DNA of 64,000 nt from the NCBI RefSeq assembly GCF_003347635.1, contig NZ_QDFY01000006.1:124001-188000 (forward strand), read 5' to 3'. This document shows, piece by piece, positions 24,113 to 33,419 of the stretch; the stretch's first letter is position 1; the number at the start of each line of letters is the position of its first letter. The stretch comes from Sphingosinicella terrae. GTDB taxonomy: Bacteria > Pseudomonadota > Alphaproteobacteria > Sphingomonadales > Sphingomonadaceae. The notes below the pieces were generated by a model. That model was not told the origin of the DNA. It did no database searches and saw only the letters and a list, made by a program, of their open reading frames with translations. The translations under genes and the position numbers were made by a program.

Positions 24113-24706
24113 TCAGCCCCGCTTGTCGCGGCCAATGTCGACCGCACCGATCTTGCGGCCCGCCGCGCTGTCGCGGATCAGGGTCTCGAGGCGGCGAAGC
24201 CGCGTCTCCGGCTTCTTGGCGCTGGTGATCCAGTGCAGCGCGACCTTGCGGTAGGAGGGCGGGCGGCGCTCCCAGTCGGACCAGGCGGATTCGTTGCGGC
24301 GGAACGTCTCGGTCTCCTCGGGAGTGAGGTCCTTCGCCTCATTCTCATAGGCGTAGACGTTTCTCCTGCCCCGATTCTCCTCGAACGCGCGGATCCCTGC
24401 CGGCGTCATCCGACCGTCCGCCTTCAGCGCCTCGTAGCGTTCGAGATTGACCTCGCTCCAGGTGCTGCCCTTGCGGCGCGGCGTGAAGCGGATGGTGTAG
24501 CTGTCCTCTCCCAGCGATTTGCGGACGCCGTCGATCCAGCCGAAGCACAGCGCCTGGTCGCGCGCCTGCGGCCAGTCGATCGACGGCTTGCCACTCGCCT
24601 TCTTCCAGAAGCCGACGAGCAGCTCGCTCTCCCGTTCGTGGCTTTCGGCGAGCCGGCGGCGGAAATCCGCCTCGGTGGCGAAATAGACAGGGTCCGGCCC
24701 CGCCAC
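24113..24706 (-). CDS. YdeI/OmpD-associated family protein
   Basis: A 197-residue protein of the YdeI / bacteriocin-protection (OmpD-associated) family. Signatures are ESELLVGFWKKASGKPSI near the N-terminus, ALCFGWIDGVRKSL, FTPRRKGSTWSEVN and the C-terminal RKVALHWITSAKKPETR block. Members occur widely with general stress or iron genes; the molecular role is not well defined. It starts with GTG three bases after the PepSY gene's stop and is the last gene of the iron locus unit. Confidence 0.88.
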   Translation of the reverse strand: MAGPDPVYFATEADFRRRLAESHERESELLVGFWKKASGKPSIDWPQARDQALCFGWIDGVRKSLGEDSYTIRFTPRRKGSTWSEVNLERYEALKADGRMTPAGIRAFEENRGRRNVYAYENEAKDLTPEETETFRRNESAWSDWERRPPSYRKVALHWITSAKKPETRLRRLETLIRDSAAGRKIGAVDIGRDKRG

Positions 24707-24709
24707 GGC

Positions 24710-25846
24710 TCACTCCGCCGGCTGCGGCACCGGCCGGGCGCGGCGCCGGCGCTTCAGCTGGGACCGCCAGCCGCGGCTGCGCCACCACATGACGATACCG
24801 GTCACCGACAGGATCGCCGGGATGATGCCGCCCGCGAAGATGATGGTCTGCCAGAGCGCCCCCATGCCATTGCCGTCGTGCCAGCGCCGCATCAGCCGGG
24901 CCGTCGTCTCCGGCCGCGGCGGTCGGGGGGGACTCACTTCCCGCGTCGCATCGCCGACCTCGACCTCGGCGGGTCCGCCTTCGCGCTGGAACGCGATCTT
25001 CCATTCGGCCGACTGGTCGGTGGGCCAGGTGACGGCGGCGAGCGGCCCGGTCGCGTGCGGCTGGGCCAGCGCGAGCGCGCCGTCGGCGTCCAGCGCGGTA
25101 CGTTCGAGCGGCCGGGCCCGCATCGCCCGAATCCGATCGGCACCCCCGCCCCCGCTCTTGGGCTGCGAGGCTTCGAAGCGGCCGAAAAACTGCGGGAACG
25201 AGATCCAGGCGCCGGTGAAGGAGAGCATCGCCAGCGGCAGCAGGATCCAGAAGCCGAACTGATGATGGAGATTGGCGTTGGTCGAATTCTGCCTTTTCCA
25301 GCGGAAGCCGCGGCGGACGCTCCCAGTGACCGGCCACCACAGCCAGAGGCCGGTGAGGCAGGAGACCAGCATCGCGACCCCGACCCAGCCGACGATCTGC
25401 CGCCCCGCGCCCGGCACCATCAGGCTGCCATGGAGGACGTGCAGGACCTGGACTGCGCCGCCATTGCTCGCGGCGACGTCGAGCACGCGCGCATCGGCGG
25501 GATCGAGCCAGACATTGGTGCGCACCGGGCGCCCGCCTCCCGGTTGCGGCGGGCGCGACGCGCTGACCATGATCGGCCCCTCTCCTTCCGGGAAGCGGAT
25601 GCTCGCCACCCGCTCGCCCGGACCGATCGCGCGCTGGGCCGCCGCGGCGTAGGCGGAGGGCGGCAGGGCGACCGGCCCCGAGACCGCATAGCGACCGGGA
25701 TTCAGGGTCTCGTCGAGCCAATCGTGCCAGACCAGCGCCGAACCCGTCACCGAGATCGGGACGATCAGGATCGCGAGCAGCAGCCCGATCCATTTGTGGA
25801 TCTGGAGCCAGAGGCGGCGAAGCCGGAGCGTGGTCGTTTGCGCCAT
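24710..25846 (-). CDS. PepSY-associated membrane protein
   Basis: A 378-residue inner-membrane protein of the PepSY TM helix family. Four transmembrane helices are visible: about 15-37 (WIGLLLAILIVPISVTGSALVW), 150-172, 195-217 and 337-357. PepSY-like periplasmic segments lie between. Conserved histidines near the helices (IHKWIG, LHGSL, LHHQFGFW) suggest haem or metal contact, as in ferric-reductase-like relatives. These proteins are commonly encoded with TonB-dependent siderophore receptors and are thought to help reduce or release siderophore-bound iron. It lies 10 bases after the PiuC gene in the same unit. Confidence 0.9.
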   Translation of the reverse strand: MAQTTTLRLRRLWLQIHKWIGLLLAILIVPISVTGSALVWHDWLDETLNPGRYAVSGPVALPPSAYAAAAQRAIGPGERVASIRFPEGEGPIMVSASRPPQPGGGRPVRTNVWLDPADARVLDVAASNGGAVQVLHVLHGSLMVPGAGRQIVGWVGVAMLVSCLTGLWLWWPVTGSVRRGFRWKRQNSTNANLHHQFGFWILLPLAMLSFTGAWISFPQFFGRFEASQPKSGGGGADRIRAMRARPLERTALDADGALALAQPHATGPLAAVTWPTDQSAEWKIAFQREGGPAEVEVGDATREVSPPRPPRPETTARLMRRWHDGNGMGALWQTIIFAGGIIPAILSVTGIVMWWRSRGWRSQLKRRRRARPVPQPAE

Positions 25847-25856
25847 TCTGTTCTTC

Positions 25857-26540
25857 CTACGTGTCCGCCCAGCGGCGGAGAAGGTTGTGATAGATTCCGG
25901 TGAGGCGGATCACCTCCCGGTCGTCATGGCCCTGAGCGGCGGCGATCGCCTGGATGGACCGGTCGAGATCGAACAGAATCGTGCGGGCGGCATCGTCGCG
26001 CACCATCGACTGGACCCAGAAGAAGGAAGCCAGCCGCTCCCCGCGCGTCACCGGCTCGACGCGGTGAAGGCTCGAGGCGGGGTAGAGCAGGAGATGGCCC
26101 GCCGGCAGCTTGGCCGCGTGGACGCCGAGATTGTCCTCGACGACGAGCTCCCCGCCCTCATAGGCATCCGGCTCCTCGAGAAAGAGGGTGGCGGACAGGT
26201 CGCTGCGGACTCGAAACTCGCTGCTGCGGTGGATCCGCACGGCATTGTCGACATGGGTGCCGAACGTCTCGCCGACGCCGTAGCGATTGAACAAAGGCGG
26301 GAAGATCTTCAGCGGCAGCGCGCCGGCGATGAACAGGGGTGACCGCCCGAGCGCATCGAGGACGAGCCGCGCGGCCTCCCGCGCGGCCGCGCTCTCTTCG
26401 GCGAGTTGCCGGTTGTGCTTGGCGAGCGCGGACTGGTGGCCGGAAGTGGCATTGCCGTCGATCCATTCGCCCGCGTCGATGACGGCGCGGACGCGCGCCA
26501 CCCCTTCCTTGTCGAGCAGGTCGGGGACGGCGAGCATCAT
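25857..26540 (-). CDS. PKHD-type Fe(II)/2-oxoglutarate dioxygenase (PiuC/YbiX-like)
   Basis: A 227-residue prolyl-4-hydroxylase-like oxygenase of the PiuC/YbiX family. The iron ligands are in THVDNA (HxD) and LHRVEPV (distal His), with an Arg in [11 protein letters not shown] for 2-oxoglutarate. The N-terminal [10 protein letters not shown] fixes the start at 26540; the 13 codons upstream lie in repeat DNA. PiuC genes are typically placed next to TonB siderophore receptors (PiuA) and controlled by Fur, as here. The substrate is unknown. Confidence 0.92.
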   Translation of the reverse strand: MMLAVPDLLDKEGVARVRAVIDAGEWIDGNATSGHQSALAKHNRQLAEESAAAREAARLVLDALGRSPLFIAGALPLKIFPPLFNRYGVGETFGTHVDNAVRIHRSSEFRVRSDLSATLFLEEPDAYEGGELVVEDNLGVHAAKLPAGHLLLYPASSLHRVEPVTRGERLASFFWVQSMVRDDAARTILFDLDRSIQAIAAAQGHDDREVIRLTGIYHNLLRRWADT

Positions 26541-26571
26541 CGTACGAAAGCCTCCGGGAGAAGTGTCCCCT

Positions 26572-26672
26572 CCCTGCACGCGGGGAGAGGCCGGGGATGG
26601 GTGCTTAACCGGAACGGCGCGATCTGTGGAGACATACCCACCCTAGCCCCTCCCCGCGCGCGGGGAGGGATG
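26572..26672. repeat. dispersed C/G-rich palindromic repeat, copy B
   Basis: Two imperfect hairpins of the CCCTCCC...GGGGAG type face each other across about 100 bases, with GGGGATGGGTG and CACCCTAGCCCCTCCCC as inner arms. The same layout occurs at 61062-61208. It sits between the TonB receptor and PiuC genes and may stop or stabilise the messenger. Confidence 0.6.
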
Positions 26673-26673
26673 G

Positions 26674-29070
26674 TCAGAAGCTGTAGAACAGGCTCAGCAC
26701 CGCCGAGCGTCCCTCACCGGGAACCGCCCACCCGCCGGTAATCGCCCCGCTGCCGGCGTTCACGTTGTTGCGCACGCCGGTGAAATAATTCTCGTCGGTG
26801 AAATTCTGGATGTTGAGCTGCGCGGTGAGTCCGTTGCCGAACGTGTAGGCGAGGAAGGCGCGATGGATCAGATAGTCCTCGGCGAAATATTGCGTCCGCT
26901 GGAGCAGGTTGCGCTGATGGGTCGCGAAGCGGCCCTGATAGGTCAGGCCGTAGCCGATCTCGAGGCCGAAGGGCAGGCGATAGGTGGTGAACAGGCTGCC
27001 GGAGTGGCGCGGCGTCTGGATCAGACGGTCGCCAGCCTGGGGATCCGGGATGGCGTCGCTGTTGGCGCACCCGGCGCTGCCCGGATTGGCGAGGCAGAAG
27101 TCGGAGACGCTCTGCCTGACCTCGCTGTCGAGATAGGTATAATTGGCGAAGATCGACCATTCCGGGGTGATGTAGCCGCTGGCGCCGAGGGCGATGCCGT
27201 CGACCCTGGCACGGCCGTCGAGCACCTGCGGATCGGGAATCCCGGGCTCGTTCGAAGGCACGCGGAAATTGGTGCGGTCGTTGCGGAAGATGGCAAGGGT
27301 GAGCTGGAGTCGGCGTTCGAGCAGGTCGGCCTTGGCGCCGATCTCGTAGGTCCGGGCCGTCTCCGGCGCGACGTCGCAGAAATCGACCAGAGTCGCGCCC
27401 GATCCGCTGGTGCAGCCGGCCCGCACGCTCGCCGAGGAAGGCGTGCGCGAATTGCCGAATGCGGCATAGAGGCTGGAATAGGGAGTCGGCTTGAACACGG
27501 CGCCGACGCGGTAGGAGAAGAGGGTTTCCTCGCTGCGCCTCGGCCGAAGGTCGGCATCGGTCGGCGGCGTCGTGCCCGGAGGATAAGAGGGTAACGGCAA
27601 CACCCGGAAATCGCTCTCCGCGCGCTCGAGGCGGACACCGCCGTTCAGCTCGAACTGCTCTCCGATCTCGAGGGTGTCGAAGGCGTAGATGGCGCCGTTC
27701 CAGGTCTCGCTGCGCGAGCGCGCGGTCACCGTATAGTTGATCGGGCCCGTATAGATACCCGACGGATTGGAGATGCTCTCGATCGGCAGGGTGAGCGTGG
27801 AGCCGTCCGGGTTGCGCGGCAACGACGCGCTTTCGATCCGGTAATCCTCCCAGGTAAGGGAGCCGCCGACGACGAGCGTGTTGCGAAGCCCGCTGCCGGT
27901 CGAGACGATGCGCAGGTCGGTCTGGTTGTGGATCAGCTGGTTTTCCTGGTCGCGCACCAGCCCGCGCGGACCGGATGGGCGCCAGAATCCCGGTGCGACG
28001 CCGTCGGCGCAGGGCAATCCCTGCGTGTCCGTGGCATTGGCGGCCACCGGCTGGCGCCCGGTGGTGGAGAGGCAGAAGCTCCCCTGGGGGGCGCTGGTCT
28101 GGCTGTACTGGCCGACCCGCTGCCAGCGGGTGAGGTTGCGGATCGAGACGCTGGGCGAGATTTCGTGCCGGAAGGTCGCCGTCAGCCGGTCGACGACGAT
28201 GTCCTGGAGGTCGAGGTTGCGATACCCGAAATAGTCGCTCGAATCCGCTTCCTCGAGGGGCCCGTCGTTGATCTGGCTGAGATAATAGGGAACGCCGTAG
28301 ACTGGCGTGTTGTCGTCCTCCTGATGGACATAGGCCAGGGTCAGGCTGGTCCGGCTGCCGATGCCGAGGGTGACCGCCGGCGCGACGCCCCACCGCTCGA
28401 ACGCCTCGAAATCGCGGCCGGGATAGTCGTTGCGGTGGATCATCGCGTTGAGCCGGACCGCGACGAGGTCGGAGACGCGATGGTTGGTGTCGACGGTGGC
28501 ACGGTAATAGTCGTCGGTGCCGATCGCGGCGTTGAGGATGGTCAGCGACTCTGACTGCGGCACTTTCGAGACGAGGTTGATCGTGCCGCCGACCGAACCC
28601 GATCCGTTGAAGACCGAATTGGCGCCGTTATAGACCTCGATCTGCTGCAGGTTGAACGGGTCGGTTCGGCTGTACTGGGCGCTGTCGCGCACGCCGTCGA
28701 CCGTGATGTCGTTGCTGGCGCTGTAGCCGCGCAGGTTGATCGAATCGCCATATCCGCCGCCGCCCTCGCCGGCACCGAAGGTGATGCCCGGGACGATCGC
28801 CAGAGTGTCGCGCAGGGTGAGCAGGTTCTGCCGGCGGATGGTCTGGTCGCTGATCACGGTCACCGCCTGGGGCGTATCGAGCAGGGGCGCCGTCGCCTTG
28901 GGCGATTCGAGCACTTCCGGCGCCGCCGTCCCGGTGACGAGGATGTCGGATTCGCTGCGCTGCACGTCGCTCTGATAGTCCTCCGCCAGAGCGGGCGAGG
29001 AGATGAAGCCGACGCAGCTCAGGGCTGCGAACATGGGTGAGGCTAGGCCCGGACGGCCGGTATGATTCAC
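26674..29070 (-). CDS. TonB-dependent siderophore receptor
   Basis: A 798-residue outer-membrane receptor importing ferric siderophore with energy from TonB-ExbBD. Signal peptide residues 1-29 end at ALA. A TonB-box-like SDILVTG is followed by the plug domain (about 50-165) with TPQAVTVISDQTIRRQN, INLRGYS and GSVGGTINLVSK. The 22-strand barrel ends in AVLSLFYSF with the terminal Phe expected for Bam-dependent insertion. Catecholate receptors of the Fiu type are the nearest group by eye. GTG start. A Fur-box-like palindrome lies 42 bases upstream. It heads the unit with PiuC, PepSY and YdeI. Confidence 0.95.
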   Translation of the reverse strand: MNHTGRPGLASPMFAALSCVGFISSPALAEDYQSDVQRSESDILVTGTAAPEVLESPKATAPLLDTPQAVTVISDQTIRRQNLLTLRDTLAIVPGITFGAGEGGGGYGDSINLRGYSASNDITVDGVRDSAQYSRTDPFNLQQIEVYNGANSVFNGSGSVGGTINLVSKVPQSESLTILNAAIGTDDYYRATVDTNHRVSDLVAVRLNAMIHRNDYPGRDFEAFERWGVAPAVTLGIGSRTSLTLAYVHQEDDNTPVYGVPYYLSQINDGPLEEADSSDYFGYRNLDLQDIVVDRLTATFRHEISPSVSIRNLTRWQRVGQYSQTSAPQGSFCLSTTGRQPVAANATDTQGLPCADGVAPGFWRPSGPRGLVRDQENQLIHNQTDLRIVSTGSGLRNTLVVGGSLTWEDYRIESASLPRNPDGSTLTLPIESISNPSGIYTGPINYTVTARSRSETWNGAIYAFDTLEIGEQFELNGGVRLERAESDFRVLPLPSYPPGTTPPTDADLRPRRSEETLFSYRVGAVFKPTPYSSLYAAFGNSRTPSSASVRAGCTSGSGATLVDFCDVAPETARTYEIGAKADLLERRLQLTLAIFRNDRTNFRVPSNEPGIPDPQVLDGRARVDGIALGASGYITPEWSIFANYTYLDSEVRQSVSDFCLANPGSAGCANSDAIPDPQAGDRLIQTPRHSGSLFTTYRLPFGLEIGYGLTYQGRFATHQRNLLQRTQYFAEDYLIHRAFLAYTFGNGLTAQLNIQNFTDENYFTGVRNNVNAGSGAITGGWAVPGEGRSAVLSLFYSF

Positions 29071-29111
29071 GATGGTCCCCTTTGCTCCGCCAGCATTCTG
29101 GCCGGGGACCG

Positions 29112-29134
29112 CTATTGCAATTCATTCTCAATAG
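29112..29134 (-). promoter_or_regulatory. Fur-box-like palindrome
   Basis: A 23-bp AT-rich palindrome with arms CTATTG and CAATAG and a core resembling GAATnnATT. It lies 42-64 bases upstream of the receptor start in otherwise GC-rich DNA. Receptor genes with PiuC are normally Fur-repressed, so an iron operator is the likely reading. Confidence 0.6.
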
Positions 29135-29197
29135 TGTCAAGAGAGTTGCGAATGGATCGCATCGATGGGCGGCTTCCTCCCCGTTGCCCGCCCATCC

Positions 29198-29234
29198 GCG
29201 CCGGCGTGGCGGCAGCCCAAGGCCACGCCGGCGC
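29198..29234 (-). terminator. strong hairpin after the zinc metallopeptidase gene
   Basis: A perfect 13-bp stem (GCGCCGGCGTGGC and its complement) with an 11-nt loop, about 70 bases past the metallopeptidase stop and before the receptor promoter. It would insulate the iron-controlled unit from upstream transcription. Confidence 0.6.
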
Positions 29235-29303
29235 TCTTGCTGCGCGGCGCAGGGCGTTTCTCCTGAAGGACGTGAGTCGAGCGCGGCGCTGCCGCGCTGC
29301 TGT

Positions 29304-30200
29304 CTAGAGGTCGGCGGTGTAAGCGTCGCAGGCGGCCGGATTCGCGCCGCGATAGCCGCGCAGGAGCGCCTCCTGGCGCTGCGCCGAGCTGCCGTGGGTG
29401 AAGCTCTCCGGCACGACGCGGCCCTGCCCCGCGCGCTGGAGGGCGTCGTCGCCGATCGCCGCCGCGGCGTTCATTCCCTCCTCGAGATCGCCTTCCTCCA
29501 TCAGGTTGCGGTCATTGGCGGCCCAGACGCCGGCGAGGCAGTCGGCCTGGAGCTCGACACCGACCTGGACGCGGTTGGCGGCGGCCTCGCTGGCCCCGCT
29601 CTGGCGTCGTCGCGCCGCATCGAGCGTGCCGGTCAGGTTCTGGATGTGGTGCCCGACTTCGTGGGCGATGACATAGGCCTGGGCGAAGTCCCCGGCGGCG
29701 CCATATTGGCTGCTCAGCTCCTGGAAGAAGGTCGCGTCGAGATAGATGCGCTGGTCCGAGGGACAGTAAAAGGGCCCCATCGCCGACTGGGCGACCCCGC
29801 AGCCGGAGCGGTCGGTCCGGGCGTAGAAGACCAGGGTGGTCGGCTGGTATTGCGCGCCCTGCGCGCCGAACAGGTCGGTCCATCGGCGCTCGGTCGAGCC
29901 GAGCACGCGAAGCACCATGTCCCGGGTCTGCGGATCGACGGTGGAGGCGGCCTCGGGCGAGCCCTCCCGCGCCGGCTGGAAGCCGCCCGCCCCGGTGCCG
30001 CCATCACCTCCGCCGCCGACCATGGTCAGCGCGCAATAGCCGAGCAGGAGCACGAGCAGGCCGACGATCCCGAACCGGTTGAGCACCAGCCCGGCGATCA
30101 GGCCGAACGCCCCGCCGCCGCCGCCGCCGAAACCGCGGAAACCGCCGCGGCCGCTTCTATCCTCGAAGTTGCCGCTGGGCCGTTCGTCGCCGAGGCGCAT
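29304..30200 (-). CDS. neutral zinc metallopeptidase, YpfJ family
   Basis: A 298-residue membrane protein of the putative neutral zinc metallopeptidase family (YpfJ). A Gly-rich disordered N-terminus is followed by one transmembrane helix (about 35-58). The peptidase domain has HEVGHHIQN (HExxH zinc motif), the upstream DQRIYLDATFF and the third-ligand region ELQADCLAGVWA. The domain probably faces the periplasm. The start at 30200 (MRLGDERPSG) is chosen over upstream codons because it matches the family N-terminus. It is divergent from the dehydrogenase gene. Confidence 0.92.
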   Translation of the reverse strand: MRLGDERPSGNFEDRSGRGGFRGFGGGGGGAFGLIAGLVLNRFGIVGLLVLLLGYCALTMVGGGGDGGTGAGGFQPAREGSPEAASTVDPQTRDMVLRVLGSTERRWTDLFGAQGAQYQPTTLVFYARTDRSGCGVAQSAMGPFYCPSDQRIYLDATFFQELSSQYGAAGDFAQAYVIAHEVGHHIQNLTGTLDAARRRQSGASEAAANRVQVGVELQADCLAGVWAANDRNLMEEGDLEEGMNAAAAIGDDALQRAGQGRVVPESFTHGSSAQRQEALLRGYRGANPAACDAYTADL

Positions 30201-30408
30201 GGATTCCTCCCTGTTTCGCGAAAGACAATGCTCGGGCCGTAACGAAGTTGCGGACCGCCGCGCGCCGGGCAAGTCCCGATCGCACGGCCCTGGGTCTGGA
30301 AAGGGTCAAGATCCTGAATCGATTGGGAAGGGCGGAGAGGCCCGAGAGCGGTTGCATTCCTTCCTGGGAGCCGCGAAGGGAGCTTCGGATCAAGTTGAAA
30401 GGCCATTC

Positions 30409-31191
30409 ATGCTGCTCGAAGGCAAGACCGCGCTCGTCACCGGCTCCACCTCCGGCATCGGCCTCGCCGTCGCCCGCGGGCTAGCCGCCGAGGGTGCCAA
30501 GGTGATGCTCAACGGCTTCGGCGACGCCGGCGCGATCGAGGCGACCCGGGCAGACATCGAATCGCTCGGCGTCGCCGTCGGCTTCGACGGCGCCGATCTC
30601 ACCCAGCCCGAGGCGATCGAGCGGCTGGTGCGGCGCACCGCCGACACGCTCGGGCCGATCGACATATTGGTGAACAATGCCGGCATGCAGCATGTCGCGC
30701 CGGTCGACCAGTTCCCGGTCGAGAAATGGAACCAGATCCTGGCGCTCAACCTGACCGCGGCGTTCCACACCATCCGCCTCGCGCTGCCCGACATGAAGGC
30801 GCGCGGCTGGGGCCGAATCATCAACACCGCCTCGGCGCACAGCCTGGTGGCGAGCCCGAACAAGTCCGCCTATGTTGCGGCCAAGCATGGCATTGCCGGC
30901 CTCACCAAGACGGTGGCGCTCGAGGTCGCCCAGGCCGGGATCACCGTCAATTGCATCAGCCCCGGCTATGTCTGGACGCCGTTGGTCGAGAACCAGATTC
31001 CCGACACGATGCGCGCCCGCGGCCTCACCCGGGAAGCCGTGATGAACGACGTCCTGCTCGCCGCGCAGCCGACCAAGCAGTTCGTCACCGTCGACCAGGT
31101 CGCCGCGCTCGCCTTGTTCCTTTGCCGAGACGAAGCCGCCGCGATCACCGGCGCGAACCTGTCGATGGACGGCGGCTGGACCGCGCAATAG
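30409..31191 (+). CDS. bdhA: 3-hydroxybutyrate dehydrogenase
   Basis: A 260-residue short-chain dehydrogenase that interconverts 3-hydroxybutyrate and acetoacetate with NAD, in polyhydroxybutyrate or ketone-body use. Motifs: TGSTSGIGLAVA (cofactor), NNAGMQHVAP, catalytic Ser in NTASAHSLV, YVAAKHG (Tyr and Lys), and CISPGYVWTPLVENQIPD, a stretch specific for this dehydrogenase. The C-terminal MDGGWTAQ is also typical. It is alone, with 208 bases upstream shared with the divergent metallopeptidase. Confidence 0.93.
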   Translation: MLLEGKTALVTGSTSGIGLAVARGLAAEGAKVMLNGFGDAGAIEATRADIESLGVAVGFDGADLTQPEAIERLVRRTADTLGPIDILVNNAGMQHVAPVDQFPVEKWNQILALNLTAAFHTIRLALPDMKARGWGRIINTASAHSLVASPNKSAYVAAKHGIAGLTKTVALEVAQAGITVNCISPGYVWTPLVENQIPDTMRARGLTREAVMNDVLLAAQPTKQFVTVDQVAALALFLCRDEAAAITGANLSMDGGWTAQ

Positions 31192-31205
31192 CGGGTGCCA
31201 CCGGG

Positions 31206-32753
31206 TCAGTAATTCCCCCAAGAGGTGCGGGCGAGGGGCAGAGTGAGCTGCCGCCCGACCCTCTCGAGCGCGGCCCGGACCTCCGGCCGCTGGCGCAAAG
31301 CGTTCAAGTGCTGGATGGGAAAACTTCCCCGGAAAGGGCCGCGACTGAGTTCATAGTCCTGGAGCGCGAGGATCGCGCTGGACGGAGCGTCGCTGTCGAG
31401 GCGCCTTACCATCTCCGCCGCTGCCGCATCCACGTCGCCGCTGCAGAGATAGGCAAGGACCAAGGCCGACGGATTGACGTCGCGCCCGGCACGCATCACC
31501 TCGAGGCGTCCGCCCGCTTCCTCGCGGCGGCCAAGCTGCGCGAGTGCGCAGATGACTGTCGACGAGACCCACATGCGGCCATATTCGCTGGCATAGACCG
31601 CCGCCTCCGGCTCGAGCGTAGCGGCGTGCGCGAGCGCGCCTTCCGGATCGCCCGTCTCCTCCAGAATCTCCAGATAGTTGATATTCTGGCTGATGAGGGA
31701 AGGCTCCTCGCTGAGCGGCAGCGTAATGAGCGCCTCCATGAGTGCCCGCCCCTCCTGCGAACGCCCGAGTGCGATCAGCGCATAAGCCGCTTCGTTGATC
31801 AACCAGGGGCCGTCTTCGCCGGAACGCGCGGTCCCGGCGACATCCTCGAGAAAGGGCTGGATGAGGGTCAGGGCCTCTTCGTCGCGCCCGACGCTGCGTA
31901 GAAATTGAGCGCGCCTGAGGACCCATTTCGGCTCGTCCGGCGCGGCCTCATACCCCCCCAGGGTCTCGGCGTCCTCCTGCTCGAGCAATCGGGCGAGCAG
32001 CGCCAGCCGATCCTCTCCCGGAGCGAGCACGGGATCGTAGCGCCGCTGGACGATCATCGGCAGCAGGAACGCCGTCGACGACATGGTCTGGGCATATCCC
32101 GAAGCGGCAGCCGCGTCGCCGCGTTGCAGACCGTCCTCGACCAGGATCGAGCTGATCATATCCGCGGTGTGGCGATCGCCGCCGCCCGGCCAACCGGTGC
32201 GATGGAGCGCAGTGGCGAGCCGCACGCGCAGGTCATTGCGGCCGTCCTGCTTGAGCTGGCGGAGGACTCCGCGACCGGTCTGGCGGGGCAGTAATGCATT
32301 CAGCTCGCCGCGGGCTACCCCCGGCACCTGGCGGCTGGCCGTTTCGAGCAGGACGACGAAGCGAGCAAAGTCGGCCGTCGCGAGCGTGGCGTAAAAGGCG
32401 TCAGCATAATCTTCGGGTCGGGAGGAACGGCGCGCGGTCATGGCATCGACGATCCGGCCGATCTCGTCGCGGTGCTGGAGCGTCGCGAGCGCGGTCAGCC
32501 GCGTGCCCTCGAGGTACGGGATCACTTCGGTGCGATCGCCGCTCGCCGCCTCGATCCGATCGAGATGGAGGAGCACCTCGCGGGCATAATCCCCGTCTTC
32601 GGCCAGCCGGTCGCCGTCGAGTTGGGTGATGGCGACCACCGCTTCCCGCAGCGCCTCCTCCGGCGGCAGGACGGGACCGGACGCCACCGCGCCGACCGGC
32701 ACGGCTTCGGCAAGCGCCAGAGCCAGCAGGGCGATCTCGAATGCGCGCTTCAT
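31206..32753 (-). CDS. exported helical-repeat protein of unknown function
   Basis: A 515-residue protein with a signal peptide (residues 1-24). The mature part is almost wholly alpha-helical with degenerate TPR-like helix pairs, clearest at PKWVLRRAQFLRSVGRDEEALTLIQPFL, NEAAYALIALGRSQEGRALMEALI and VICALAQLGRREEAGGRLEVMRAG. Such solenoids usually mediate protein contacts in the periplasm. No catalytic motif is visible. It is followed upstream on the same strand by a small exported protein. It is convergent with bdhA, 14 bases apart. Confidence 0.8.
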   Translation of the reverse strand: MKRAFEIALLALALAEAVPVGAVASGPVLPPEEALREAVVAITQLDGDRLAEDGDYAREVLLHLDRIEAASGDRTEVIPYLEGTRLTALATLQHRDEIGRIVDAMTARRSSRPEDYADAFYATLATADFARFVVLLETASRQVPGVARGELNALLPRQTGRGVLRQLKQDGRNDLRVRLATALHRTGWPGGGDRHTADMISSILVEDGLQRGDAAAASGYAQTMSSTAFLLPMIVQRRYDPVLAPGEDRLALLARLLEQEDAETLGGYEAAPDEPKWVLRRAQFLRSVGRDEEALTLIQPFLEDVAGTARSGEDGPWLINEAAYALIALGRSQEGRALMEALITLPLSEEPSLISQNINYLEILEETGDPEGALAHAATLEPEAAVYASEYGRMWVSSTVICALAQLGRREEAGGRLEVMRAGRDVNPSALVLAYLCSGDVDAAAAEMVRRLDSDAPSSAILALQDYELSRGPFRGSFPIQHLNALRQRPEVRAALERVGRQLTLPLARTSWGNY

Positions 32754-32799
32754 GGGCCTTCCCACGATGTTCGGTCGATTTCCCGGCGCTCCGCCGTCC

Positions 32800-33270
32800 T
32801 CAGCGGCTCTCGAGCTCGGAGATATGGAGCTGGCCGGGCTCGAGGCTGGCGCTGCCATAGGTGCCGATCCAGATCTCGTAGCGGCCGCTCTGCGGACTGT
32901 TGAAGCGCAGCGACGGATTGAGCCCCCGCTCGCCGCCGTCATCGTCGCAATACCAGGAGCCGTCCGGCCCGTTCACCACCAGGGTGGTGTCGGCGCTCGC
33001 GTCGACCGAGATGATGAGCGGCAGGCTGCCGGCCGTATAGTTGAGTCGAACGTCCGGCGCGTTGGAGATGAAGCCGGCGCAGGAGCTGCTGAGATTGGCG
33101 GCGTTGAGCTCCCCGCCCGACCGGACGGCGATCACCCGCGGATCGTTGGCGAAGCCCGCCTCGAGATTGAGCGTGCCGTAATTGGGCGCCGCGTTGAAGT
33201 CCTGTGCGGCGGCGGGAAGGACGGCCAGCGCGCACACGGCGCCGGCAAGGAACTTGCTGAATTTCGACAT
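32800..33270 (-). CDS. small exported beta-rich protein, PPC-like
   Basis: A 156-residue protein with a cleavable signal peptide (residues 1-22, AAAQD). The mature part looks like a bacterial pre-peptidase C-terminal (PPC) type beta-sandwich: PLIISVDASADTTLVVNGPDGSWYCDDDGG, NPSLRFNSPQSGRYEIWIGTYG. Two Cys (SSSCAGF and WYCDDD) may form a disulfide. The WYCDDD segment is typical of calcium-loop-containing PPC relatives. Here the domain is the whole protein, not an appendage of a protease. The helical-repeat protein follows 46 bases downstream on the same strand. Confidence 0.75.
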   Translation of the reverse strand: MSKFSKFLAGAVCALAVLPAAAQDFNAAPNYGTLNLEAGFANDPRVIAVRSGGELNAANLSSSCAGFISNAPDVRLNYTAGSLPLIISVDASADTTLVVNGPDGSWYCDDDGGERGLNPSLRFNSPQSGRYEIWIGTYGSASLEPGQLHISELESR

Positions 33271-33419
33271 GGATGCCCCCTGTAGAGCGGCCCTTCGGGC
33301 CGACTCATGCGCTTGTGCACCATTCGCAGCGCGGCCGAAAGACACGAATGCCGTCAGGTCCGGCGCCGGCCCGGCGATGAAGCCTTGCCCCTCCCCCGCC
33401 CCTCGGCTTAGCTGACGGC

